From positions 16,722-80,721 of the forward strand of contig NBIV01000307.1 of the NCBI GenBank assembly GCA_003194525.1: a DNA stretch of 64,000 nt, given 5' to 3'. The DNA comes from Gracilariopsis chorda. Its lineage: Eukaryota; Rhodophyta; Florideophyceae; Gracilariales; Gracilariaceae. The position numbers were made by a program, and so were the translations under genes. This document shows positions 26,201 through 35,791 of the stretch, piece after piece (position 1 is the stretch's first letter; every line of letters begins with the position of its first letter). The notes under the pieces are model-generated. The model ran no database searches. It was given only the letters and a program-made list of their open reading frames with translations, and was not told the DNA's origin.

Positions 26201-28173
26201 AGAGGGTGAGGGGTACTACCTCCGCTTACTCTTGACCCACACAGCGGGAGCTACTTCCTTTCAGCATCCCCGCACCGTGGATGGTCAGCAGTGTGGTAGC
26301 TTCAGGGAGGCCTGCCTCAAGAAGCTTCTTGCCGACGACAGCGAGTGGAGACGGGCACTACGCGAGTCCTTTCGCTCCTCATTTGTTCCGCTCTCTCATA
26401 TGTTTGCCACCATCTTGCTTTACTGCGAGCAGTCTGACCCCCGTTCTCTGTGGGAGCAGCATCTATCGATGTTCCTGCAGGATATACGCGTTCGATATCG
26501 CGGCATGATGCATGCACTGGCAGACGACGAAAGAGCCAGCTCTTACGTTCTCTTAGAAGTGCAAAAGGCATTGCAAGAAATGGGTGGCCCACCGGCGTCT
26601 CTGTCATCGTACGGTCTTCCGTCACCCAGAACTTACCGGAAATGCGCGCTCCAGCTCGGTCTCCGCAGCAAATCAAGTCGGAGCTGAACGACATTGTGCA
26701 AGCTGCCCTCCCTCTCTTCAATGAGCGTCATCGTCTGGCGTTCAATACTGTCGTGGGGGCCATCTTTCCTGGCGTGTCCGCGGAGAGCTTGCAGGGTCTT
26801 GGTTGTCCTTCTACGCCAACGCAGCCAACCACTCGCGTCTTCTTCTTGGATGCTACGGGTGGAACCGGGAAGACCTTCCTCTCCAAGGCAATTCAGGCCA
26901 CGTTACGCCTTCTTGGCAAGTCCTTCCTTACGGTAGCCACGTCTGCTGTAGCAGCCATACTCCTTGAGGGCGGTCGGACGGCCCACTCCGTGTTCAGGAT
27001 TCCCATCCCAGCCACCGCTGAGAGCAGGTGCAACATCCCGGTCAACTCGCACCTGGCCACTGGGATGAGGAACGTCGACCTCATTATCTGGGACGAGATC
27101 GTAATGTGTCATCGCTTCTGCGTCAAAGCCGTAGACCGCACTCTCCGTGACATAACGCGCTCGCAGCTCCCCTTTGGAGGCAAGTTCGTATTGCTTTCTG
27201 GCCACTTTCGAAAGATTCTCGCCGTTGTTCGTGGCGGCTCTCGATCAGTGATTGTCAACGCATGCATCAAACGCTCAAGTCTCTTTTCTCACTTTCGCAT
27301 CTTGAGATTGACTGAGAACATGCGCCTTTCTGCGCTCCGTCGAGACTCCACAGTGACATAGGAGGCACTGCAGTTTCCAAACACGCTCTTGCGGATTGGA
27401 GAGGGCAGACTGCCAGGCACTGTCCCGCCAAAGCACCCCTTTACCCTGCCAGAGTCCGTACAATGTGTGGAGTCGTTCCGCACCATGGTCCGTATGGTCT
27501 TTCATGGTATCGCTCAAAGTTACATAGATGCGGATTGGCTAAAGTCAACGGTGATTATAACCGCACAAAACAATCGCTTACCAGAGCTCAACGACTATGT
27601 AGGCCACATGATACCTGGAGCGTATCGCACGTACCTCAGTGCGGACAAGGTGAGCGACAACGACGGTGCCGCGCTGCAGTACCCTGTCGAGATGCTCAAC
27701 ACTCTGACTGCCGCTCAGCGCTGCCGGACCACCGCCTCAAACTCAAAAAGGGCTTTGTGGTTATGCTCCTTCGCTACTTGGATCCCTCAAACGGCCACGT
27801 CAATGGTGCCATCTATACCGTAGAAGACATGCAAAGCAACGCACTGTTTCTTCGGCTCGCTTCTGGAGTAAATCATGGCAACGCAATATGCCTGCCGCGC
27901 ATGCCCTGTGGACTTGGAGACGACAAATTTCCGGTTCCCAAATTCACTCGCACCAAGTTCCCAGTACGTGTCTGTTTTGCCATCACTACCAATAAAGCAC
28001 AGGGTCAGTCGTATAGTGGTCGCATCGGACTGGATTTGCGTGATGGCTGTTTCACGCATGGCCAGCTGTACGTCGCCCTTTCTCGGACCACCAACCCGTC
28101 CAACATCGTGGCATGTCTCCCCGCTGGTAGCACCTCTACCACTAATGTAGTGTACCCTGAAGTTCTTTCGTAG
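23290..28173 (+). pseudogene. Helitron Rep-helicase (RepHel), broken
   Basis: ATG at 23290 opens an Arg/Glu-rich N-terminus (ERRCRDRERAAIRRANET), then a Cys-bearing N-terminal Helitron domain (CRVCKELHF; YNTFMSM; GQIYHYMGPLIP). The HUH nuclease motif is GLPHAHII (25230-25250), and the two-tyrosine motif is YLFKYVCK (25686-25709), both intact. A PIF1-like helicase follows with Walker A DATGGTGKT (about 26850-26876), Walker B IIWDE, and motif VI HGQLYVALSR near 28050. Breaks are frameshifts near 24205, 26630 and 27725, TGA at 24843, 24966 and 25107, and TAG at 27359. The last frame ends with TAG at 28171-28173. The enzyme would nick and unwind DNA for rolling-circle transposition. Confidence 0.85.
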
Positions 28174-28334
28174 ACGAACTTGATAGCTTTAAGTAAACCT
28201 CTTCTTTTTTCTTTCATTTTCTTCTTTTCTTCTCTCTTCTCACTCCCCAATAATACTTGCATTCTACATACAAATTACCCAAATCACGCTACCCAAATAC
28301 TCCTTTCAATCTAATGCTTCTTTTACTCCTTAAC

Positions 28335-28349
28335 GAGTGCGAAGCACGC
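28335..28349. repeat. 3' terminal hairpin of Helitron unit 1
   Basis: GAGTGC-GAA-GCACGC, one mismatch in a 6-bp stem with a GAA loop, followed by AATGGAGCCACTTG to the unit end at 28363. Helitron 3' ends carry such a hairpin as a termination signal. Confidence 0.75.
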
Positions 28350-28540
28350 AATGGAGCCACTTGTCCCCCGACTTATACTAAAGCGGAAGTTTGTCCGTAT
28401 GTCTGTGTGTCTGGCAGCTAACGCTCACTCATTGTCCGAAAAATTGGCATCCCCCTTTGCTAAAGACAATGATTGTCCGTCTGTCTGTCTATGTGTCAGC
28501 TAACGCTCACTCATTGGCTGCAAAACCGAGAAGGAGGCTG

Positions 28541-28614
28541 CCAAGTGGAAACGTGGCGTTTTATGCGCTCCAAGAGGCATCTTGCACCCTATAATGCGAC
28601 ACGTTTCCACCTGG
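28541..28614. repeat. subterminal inverted repeat, unit 2 copy
   Basis: Same imperfect palindrome as 22387-22460, with the inner hairpin slightly decayed (TCCAAGA-GGCA-TCTTGCA). Confidence 0.7.
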
Positions 28615-28770
28615 CGCCTTTTGCATGCCACAGTAGCCTACCCGTTTGACCAAAGTAGCGCACCCGTTACACTACAGTAACCGAGCCGTTGCAGCGGGGT
28701 GTACATGACCGTTTTAATTATTATTTTTCAACCGTCATGTGCACCAATGGCATTGCACGCTCTACTACAC

Positions 28771-28938
28771 CATGGTTATTAATAACCAATGAAATGGAAC
28801 TACAATAAAGCGTGCCATGTCAATTAAAATGGTTATGCACACCAATGAAATGGCACTACACTAAAGCGTGCCATGTCATTCCCCATGGTTATGCACACCA
28901 ATAAAATGGCACTAAACTAAAGCTCGCCATGTCATTTG
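28771..28938. repeat. three tandem copies of a ~56-bp unit
   Basis: Each unit runs atggttat(gcacacc)aatgaaatgg...actaaagcgtgccatgtcatt, starting near 28772, 28829 and 28885. Each contains a GGCAC...GTGCC mini-inverted repeat (variant in copy 1). Part of the Helitron unit 2 interior. Confidence 0.7.
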
Positions 28939-29537
28939 CGCGCTGAGCGCTCCCATTTTCTTTGCTTTAGTTATCCTACAAATATATTATTGCTCGACAT
29001 AAGTATACACGCATTTACTTGCCGGCACGTCTATACTCTAAACCATAGAGCAGTACGCAGTGATCTCTTAACCCAAGCTCCACATCACCATGCTCTATAC
29101 GATGATGCTAGGCGCGACAATGGTCAGAGGAACAAGGCTATGCGACAATGCTATGCGATGCTCTACCCTGCTGCGGTAAGAGGGACATGGCTATGCGTAA
29201 TGATTCGATGCGCGACGATGCTAGGCACGACGATGCTCTACACTGCTGCAGTATACGCGAAGGTTTTACTTGCGCATGGTAGCATAATTTACTGCATAAT
29301 TGCCACACGGAGTGCTGCCTTCTACGATGCTCAGCGCAACAAAGCTTTGCTTGACCATGTTCTACATGAACACTATATGCGCCACAGTGGAATACGCGAC
29401 GATTCTACTTCCGTCTACCAAGCAACGCTCTACAGCTTCATCCTCAAAGCTCGATGCCATAGAAGCCAGAATCCTTGAGCAGCACGCCATTTTGCCCTAT
29501 ATGAGGTTCTGCACAAAAATGATCGACGAAGCCAGAC

Positions 29538-29627
29538 GACACGATGCTGGGCGCGACGATCCTAAGCGCTACAATGCTCGGCGCGACGATGCTAGGCGCA
29601 ATGATTCGCGTGGCGACGATGCTAGGT
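29538..29627. repeat. degenerate 15-bp tandem repeat (gcgcgacgatgctag)
   Basis: Imperfect copies of GCGCGACGATGCTAG follow one another; more scattered copies occur at 29095-29240. The reading frames here (28936-29478 and 29300-29665) are products of the repeat and have no family likeness. Confidence 0.6.
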
Positions 29628-29918
29628 GTCAGTGTACAGATTTATGCTCAACTTCGATGCAATAGAAGCCACAATACCTTTCCACACCAGTCTGCACAGG
29701 CTGTCCGATGCTCTGATGGCAATGAAAAGCATATTAAAGACGGCAACGCCACTCTGTTCAATAATGCTATGTGCGAAAACGCTACGAACGACTATGTTTT
29801 GCACGATGGTGGCACTTTCCTTCCAAATGTTAGGATACACAGATCTCATCTACACGCCTGAAACGTAGCGTGACATAGCAGCCTCTGCAGACTGCATGCC
29901 GAGGCCGTGGGGCAGTCT

Positions 29919-29946
29919 GCACGTGGGGCGTGAAACGCCCACGTGC
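29919..29946. repeat. GAA-loop hairpin inside Helitron unit 2 (first)
   Basis: GCACGTGGGGCGT-GAA-ACGCCCACGTGC, one unpaired G in a 12-bp stem. It has the same GAA loop and GCGT/ACGC core as the Helitron 3' terminal hairpins. Confidence 0.7.
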
Positions 29947-30001
29947 AAAGCATACCATTGCCATACCAGCATCTACGAACTGCATGCAGCGGCGGTGGGG
30001 T

Positions 30002-30038
30002 GCTCTGCACGCGGGCGTGAAACGCCCGCGTGCAGAGC
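30002..30038. repeat. GAA-loop hairpin inside Helitron unit 2 (second), perfect 17-bp stem
   Basis: GCTCTGCACGCGGGCGT-GAA-ACGCCCGCGTGCAGAGC, fully paired. It lies about 55 bases after the first such hairpin, with similar sequence between them; the pair looks like a tandem duplication that diverged. Confidence 0.85.
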
Positions 30039-30482
30039 ATGCTATTACCAATGCCTTCGATCATGCGTTGCATGACGGAGCTGAAAGCACAATTTCTATG
30101 CACACAACCGCCATTTTTACTTATTTGGTAAATCAGACCCAGTGCCCAGTACGTGTCTGTTTAGTGGTCGCATCGGACTGGATTTGGGGGATGGCTGTTT
30201 CACGCATGGCCAGCTGTACGTCGCCTGTTCTCGGACAAACAACCCGTCCAACATCGTGGCCTGTCTCCCTGCTGGTAGCACCTCTACCAATAATGTAGTG
30301 TACCCCGAAGTTCTCTCGTAGACGGACTTGATAGCTTTAAGTAAACATCTTCTTTTTTCTTTCATTTTTTTCTTTTCTTCTCCCTTCTTACTCCCCAACC
30401 ATACTTGCATTCTACAAAAAAATTACCCAGAACCCGCTATCCAAATACTCCTTTCACTCTAATGTTTCTTTTACTCCTTAAC

Positions 30483-30497
30483 GCGTGCGAAGCACGC
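30483..30497. repeat. 3' terminal hairpin of Helitron unit 2
   Basis: GCGTGC-GAA-GCACGC, perfect 6-bp stem, followed by AATGGAGCCACTTG to 30511. Same placement as the unit 1 hairpin. Confidence 0.8.
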
Positions 30498-30511
30498 AAT
30501 GGAGCCACTTG

Positions 30512-33500
30512 TACCGACGAAGATACCTGTCTCGGAGGTTCTCGGGATAACAGACCCTAAGGGGGGGGAGGAGACCGCTCAATTGACCGCTCAATTCGGT
30601 GATGGTAATGGACAACAACCTCACGAGGTGAGTTCGGGTACCGCACCCCTCGAAACCTCGGAAGTAGGCTACCAACTGGTACAGAACAGAAGAATCCTGT
30701 TGAGGAATTAGCAAAATTGGACTTGACTCATGTCCCAGAATCCCATCGGGAGAAGCTCAGGGGCATGCTGAAAGAATTCACTCCCATGTGGGATGGTTCC
30801 TTGGGAAAGATAGGAATTACAGAGCACCTCATCGAACTCCTTCCGAAAGCTCAGACTGTTTCACAACACCCTTATAGGGCTGGCCCGAAAGCACGGGAAG
30901 AGGAGAAATCTCAAGTCGAGAAGATGTTACGCGCTGGCGTCATTGAGCCTGCTCAGTCCGCTTGGGCGTCGCCAGTCGTGCTAGCTCCAAAACCGGATGG
31001 ATCGTGGTGCTTTTGTATTGACTACCGGCGTCTCAATACGGTCACGGTTAAGGACGTTTACCCAATTCCACGAATGGATGAATGTATCGACTCCCTTGGG
31101 GATGCTAATGTGTTCACTACCCTTGATGCAAATTGGGGTTATTGGCAAGTTCCTATCAGGAAAGAGGACCGAGAGAAGACGGCTTTCGTATGTCATCAAG
31201 GATTGTTCCGATTTCGGAGAATGCCTTTCGGGCTTACGAACGCTCCTGCTACATTTCAAAGGGCAATCGACATACTGCTAGCTCCATTCAAATGGAAAAC
31301 GTGTCTTGTTTACCTCGACGATATAATCGTTTTCTCCAATAACTTGGATGAGCACTTATCCCACGTTCGGGAAGTAATGAAGGTACTGCGCGACGCAGGT
31401 ATAACTCTGAAACTCAAGAAGTGTGAGTTCTTTACCGAATCGGTGAAATATCTGGGTCATATCATCCGTCCCGGAAAGCTTTTGATCGATCAAGTGAGAG
31501 TCAATTCCTTGAAGGAAGCGAAGCACCCAACTACTCAGACTGAGCTGCGTTCCTTTGTAGGATTGTGTAACGTGTACCGTCGTTTCGTTCCGAACTTTGC
31601 GGAGATTGCTACACCTTTGAACAGGTTACTGACCAAAGGTCAACCAGTCAAACTGAACCCTTTCGGGGACACGGAGTCATCCGCTTTCACGGAATTGGTG
31701 AACGCCGTGACGTCCGCACCGATTTTGGCATTACCCACTCTGGGTCTTCCATACGAAGTCGATACCGACGCTAGTGCTAACCAAATTGGTTGTGCGTTGT
31801 TTCAAACCAATGAAGATGGTGAATGACACCCCATCGGGTTTTGGTCGCGATCTCTAAACGTGCATGAACGTAATTATTCCGTCTCGGAGGAGGGGTGTCT
31901 CGCCGTTGTGTGGGCACTCTCTACTCTACGACATTATTTGATGGGTGTTCACTTTACCGTACATACGGACCATTCCTGCCTCCGTTGGCTTATGGAAATT
32001 ACCGAACCGTCGGGCCGGTTGATGCGTTGGCGTCTCCGACTGTCGGAATTTGATTTCGATATTCTGTACAGGAAGGGTACCCTGAACACTCAGACAGATG
32101 CGTTATCCCGTTTGGGAACCAATTCTGAAGCACTTCCGACTGCGGACTTGGACATACCATGTTTTATGGTGAAAGACTTGGATGACGGAGCCGAAATCCT
32201 TTTGGATGATATATGTGACGACATACTCGTCACGAGAGATGTAGAACCACCTATTGGTTCTTTTATACCCATTACTTCCGAGGAGTTAATACGTGAGCAA
32301 CAGACAGATCCGTTCTGTACTCAGATCTGTGCTCGCGTCAATGGAGGATGTCAGATACCGTTTTCGGTTAACTATCAAGGCTACCTTGTCAGGTTTGTTA
32401 ACTCAAACCCACAAATCGTGGTGCCTCACTCGCTACAGCAGCGAATTCTTCACTTGGTACATTATGTGAAGGTTGGCGCTCATCCTGGTGGAAGAAAACT
32501 GTATCTCACATTGAGAAGGGATTTCTACTGGCCAGCTATGGCATTCGACTGCTACGCGGTGCGCCGTTCCTGTACAGGATGTGCGAAGAATGACGTTAAG
32601 CTACGCAAATACTCTAAAGAGTTAACGTTATACCCTGCCAGGGCACCGTTGGAATTCGTGGCCATCGATCTCCTCGGAGAACTGATTAGAACTCCCCGTG
32701 GGAATCGGTACCTATTGGTAATCACAGCCCGATTCTCCAAATGGGTTCGGACAGTTCCGCTCAAGCGGATTACGGCAAGTATTGTCGCAAAGGCGTTCGT
32801 CACCCATTGGGTATTCGTTTATGGACCACCCGTACAGGTGCTTTCCGATAACGGACCTCAATTCACGTCGAAGTTCTTTCAAGACGTTTGCCGTATCCTG
32901 GATATAAGGAATCTGTTGTAACAACGTACCACCCTCAGGGTAATGGTCAGGTGGAAAGGTTTAACCGAACGATGCTTAAAGCATTACCGTCCTTCGTTGC
33001 TGATCGCCCGAAGGATTGGGACCTGTACACAGACGCAATCACATATGCGTACAATACCCAAGTGCATAGGGTTACGTCTTTATCACCATTCGAACTGGTA
33101 CTGTCGCGTTTACCGCCGCCGGTTTCTATCGAAACACAGCCAACACTGGCAACTTACCCTTCGCCGGTTTTTTATTGCGAGTACTGGAAAGGATGGCTAA
33201 AGAAGATGGTTCCGGTTGCACGGAAAGCTATGGAAAGGCGCAAAACGCTTACAAGCGTAACTTCGATCAGAAGATTCGGAGCCCTTTACCGGAAATTCGG
33301 GCGAACGATTTTGTCTTCCTTGGAAAGGAATACTACAATCCTAAGAAGGAAGGTCACCATAAGCTTTCTCCAATCATGGATGGACCGTACCGTGTGGTAT
33401 CAGTCGCACAGGACACTGTCGTGTTGGACATTAAATCTCAACACGAGAAGATATCACGCGACCGCGTTACTCGGGCACCCACTCCAAATCTGGAAGTGTT

Positions 33501-33999
33501 GAACTCACCTACAACCCTTTCAGGGAATGCTGACACGGTTGACCAGCCTTATGGTAATGGACAGCCGCATCCGGCAATTCTTCCGCACCCGGATCACGGA
33601 CTAACTGATCTGCCGCCTACCGCTTCCAACAATGGAAATGCTGATCCGCTACACCCCGAACGGGTTCGGCACAACGACTCTCAGAGAGTAACACCCCCAC
33701 AGGAGGTTTTCAGCAGACCCTTGGCTCCGCCTAAGGAGGTGGAGGAGAACACCGTTTCGGTTTCGGCGTCGCCCGCTGCAACCACGAATGGTAACGCTCC
33801 TGCCAAAGAGACAGTTGTCCCTACTGGGAATTCGCTGCAAACTCGCGCATCACGCGATGGCACCGCAGAACCGGTAAGAAAAAAAGTCAGAAGCGATGAA
33901 AACAGTCCTGCAAAGGATGATGAACAGAACGATGAAACAAACCAATCTGGTAACCTGTCATGTGATACTTCTCGCATTCGCGATTGTGCTACTGGGTAA
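30512..33999 (+). pseudogene. pol of element 1, 3' part: RT, RNase H, integrase
   Basis: Continues pol after the Helitron. RT: AGVIEPAQSAWASPVVLAPK, RRMPFGLTNAPATFQ and VYLDDIIVFS, with the catalytic YLDD at 31311-31322. RNase H: VDTDASANQIG, EEGCLAVVWAL and VHTDHSCLRW, acidic residues kept. Integrase: HX...H and CTGC zinc domain (32450-32585), then D,D,E in VAIDLLG, LSDNGPQF and NGQVERFNRT, and an SH3-like end (LPEIRANDFVFLG; HHKLSPIMDGPYRV). Breaks are a frameshift between 30650 and 30690, TGA at 31824-31826, and frameshifts near 32905 and 33172. All catalytic residues are present, so death came from the frame breaks. A Pro/Asn-rich tail leads to TAA at 33997. Confidence 0.85.
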
Positions 34000-34594
34000 C
34001 CGAAGAAGACGGTATCCGAAGACCCGAATCGGGTAGTGTCTGCCGACCGGCACGCGGGAGAACTCGATGGCCAGGACGGGGATCCAGCTTGGAACGACGT
34101 CTGGAACTGGGAGTAAGTGAACTCCGAAGGAGATGCGAAACCATGATTGGTGGACAATTGGACCATGAAGGACCCGCTCAGGGTGTGCATTACGTCATAA
34201 CGCGGTGGCGTGCGATCGCGCTTGTGAAATGAATGGCGCTCCGTGACTCCCTGCCAGGAACGGACAAACCCTAGACGGGCACGTGCCAGAATTGTGGCGC
34301 ACAAGCGAACCTTCCGGCCAATCGGATTTTTCGGAAATTTCCCCGTGGACCGGCGGTCCGCCGCCCTTGCACAGGGAGTGTCGAAGAGGTGCACCACCGT
34401 CAGAACAGTCTTCGCGCTGAAGCGGTTCATCGCCTGAATTGCCGAAGCTACCGTTCGTCGGTTAGGACTCCGTTACGGAAGAAACAATACTTCCTGGACT
34501 CAGGAAAGCGAGACCTTTCGAGTGAACCCATTCGGGTGAGCGACGCGCTTCCGAGACCGGAATATAGCCGCCAGACACTCTGAAGCTGACCATA

Positions 34595-34864
34595 GTGGTT
34601 CTATTGCCTCTTCCTTCGCCAGAGATGGCACGGCAAAGTTCCAAACTGGATTTCTACCGCATGGAGTTCGTGGTTAAACGCACTGTGTGTCATGAAGTTA
34701 CCCCGGAGGGTGAGTGGTTCTATCAAATCCGTTGGTACGGATACTCTCCCGAAGAGGATACGTTGGAGCCAGTCAAACACCTCCCGAGGTCTAAGATCAT
34801 ATCCTATCACCGACGGATGCGGTTGGCTCTACCTCCAAATTTGGATGAAGCACTAGTTGGCTAA
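34595..34864 (+). pseudogene. chromodomain of element 1
   Basis: An open frame separate from the integrase frame holds a chromodomain at about 34649-34810: FYRMEFVVKRTVCHEV, then WFYQIRWYGYSPEEDTLEP. The positions of the aromatic cage that binds methylated histone lysine are Phe (MEFVV), Trp (IRW) and Tyr (YGY), so the cage is kept; the usual TWEP is TLEP. Chromodomains at the end of gypsy integrases define chromoviruses and steer insertion to heterochromatin. The 600 bases between the integrase tail (33999) and this domain are full of stops, so the link to pol is broken or was always indirect. Confidence 0.75.
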
Positions 34865-35160
34865 TCCGAACCTGGAAACACTACGTTACCACGATGGTCG
34901 TTCTTGGGGAGACTCTCGCGAGTGCGACCCATGTTGGAAGGGGAAACAAGAAGGGGAATACCGGAAACGGTTCAGAACAACAAACCGGAAACGGTTACAG
35001 AAGCAGGGAAACTGAAGAAATTGGATCCTGGAATAGGAAGAATGAAGTGGAAAGAAGATCTCAGAAGAGAAGAAGAAGAAGCGAAGAATTACCACTAACT
35101 GGTTGTACTAATTCACAAGTCTATCTGTCTACCGCAAGGGTCGCCGTCACCATCAATTGG

Positions 35161-35589
35161 TTAGCCACCCGTACTTGGTCCGGCTCCGGATGAGGCTCCC
35201 GCTCCGCTGGGCGGATTGGTTGGACCTACACCAAAGTTGGCGGCGAACGCCAGCATCTGGTCGATATCCGTCATTGCCGGAGGGAGCGGGACCCCGAACC
35301 TTTGCAAAGTTTGTCGAAGAGTCGCAGCTTGCGGCGTCAATACCGGCCCCAGTTGCGGAAGAACATTCCAGCCCGTCGGAGCTTGAGAACCTGCCACAGG
35401 TGTTGTTTCGGTCCCACCGACAGCTATACCACCAGGTGGTACGGCCACGAGCGGCGCAGACGACCCAATGGGTAATTCAGGCTCCTCCGTCACTGTCGGG
35501 AGAGGATTGGAAGGAAACCCAGGAGGGTCGTCAGTGAGAGGGGCTTGTGAGGAAGAACTCCCCAAGGGATTGGTATGGGACGGCTGCAT
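35161..35589 (-). other. antisense reading frame between chromodomain and 3' LTR
   Basis: An ATG at 35587-35589 opens 142 uninterrupted codons on the strand opposite to element 1, ending in TAA. The product is Pro/Gly/Ser/Thr-rich with a short ordered-looking stretch (LRQTLQRFGVPLPPAMTDI) and no stops, although the sense frames around it are broken. No family is recognised. It may be an accessory antisense gene of the element, as known in some retroelements, or a chance frame in GC-rich sequence. Confidence 0.3.
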
Positions 35590-35778
35590 TCCTGAGACAG
35601 GAGAGTGTGCGTTGGCAGATGTGTGTATATCCGGAGGCGGAAGATGCTCGGAAGACTAGGAAGGTGGTTGGTGCGTGTGCTGAACCGAGATGTCCGGTGA
35701 GCCCATGATGGGAGTCGTACTATATATACGCTTTCGCGTCACGTGAAATCCCGCGTCGCGGTGTGGCTTTCCCGGCTT

Positions 35779-35791
35779 AAGGAGGGGGAGA
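35779..35791 (+). promoter_or_regulatory. polypurine tract of element 1
   Basis: AAGGAGGGGGAGA directly before the TG of the 3' LTR (35792). This is where plus-strand DNA synthesis primes in LTR retrotransposons. Confidence 0.85.

Larger units (their letters stand above)
22266..28363 (+). mobile_element. Helitron unit 1 (Rep-helicase encoding, dead)
   Basis: About 6.1 kb from TCCCCCC to the CACTTG end, with the transposase gene in the middle. The terminal hairpin at 28335-28349 (GAGTGC-GAA-GCACGC) lies 12-14 bases before the end. The 5' subterminal 350 bases contain two large inverted repeats (22387-22460 and 22545-22590). The coding region carries at least three frameshifts and four stops. 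Confidence 0.85.
22266..30511 (+). mobile_element. Helitron array (two head-to-tail units) inserted in element 1 pol
   Basis: Starts TCCCCCCACTTATACTAAAG after an A (22265) and ends GGAGCCACTTG before a T (30512), fitting the A|T target and 5'-TC rule of Helitrons. The 3' end is CTTG instead of the usual CTRR and is preceded by a GAA-loop hairpin. Deleting the insert gives CTCATACCGACG in pol, matching CTCATACCGACG in element 2 (63528-63545 region) with no extra or missing base. A second terminus pair at 28363/28364 divides the insert into a 6.1-kb unit with Rep-helicase and a 2.1-kb non-autonomous unit. Confidence 0.9.
28364..30511 (+). mobile_element. Helitron unit 2 (non-autonomous, joined directly to unit 1)
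   Basis: Starts TCCCCCGACTTATACTAAAG immediately after the CACTTG of unit 1. Its first 86 bases are a variant 5' end; at 28450 a further 5' end (TCCCCCTTTGCTAAAG, after an A) begins and continues as a close copy of 22280-22620. The middle (28.9-30.1 kb) holds tandem repeats and cargo without a recognisable gene. 30146-30511 copies the last part of the helicase and the 3' end of unit 1 (27959-28363), minus about 36 bases, with roughly 90% identity by eye. It would depend on another element's RepHel. Confidence 0.85.

Noticed and set aside
28771-28938. Regular direct repeats, considered as CRISPR
   Set aside because: Only three diverged ~56-bp units without spacers, inside a eukaryotic Helitron.
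28936-29665. Reading frames of 121-180 codons in Helitron unit 2
   Set aside because: Built from degenerate 15-bp repeats; likely repeat artefacts rather than captured genes.
33681-34430. 249-codon minus-strand frame in element 1
   Set aside because: Mostly antisense to the integrase tail, with no family likeness; unlike 35161-35589 it overlaps real coding sequence.
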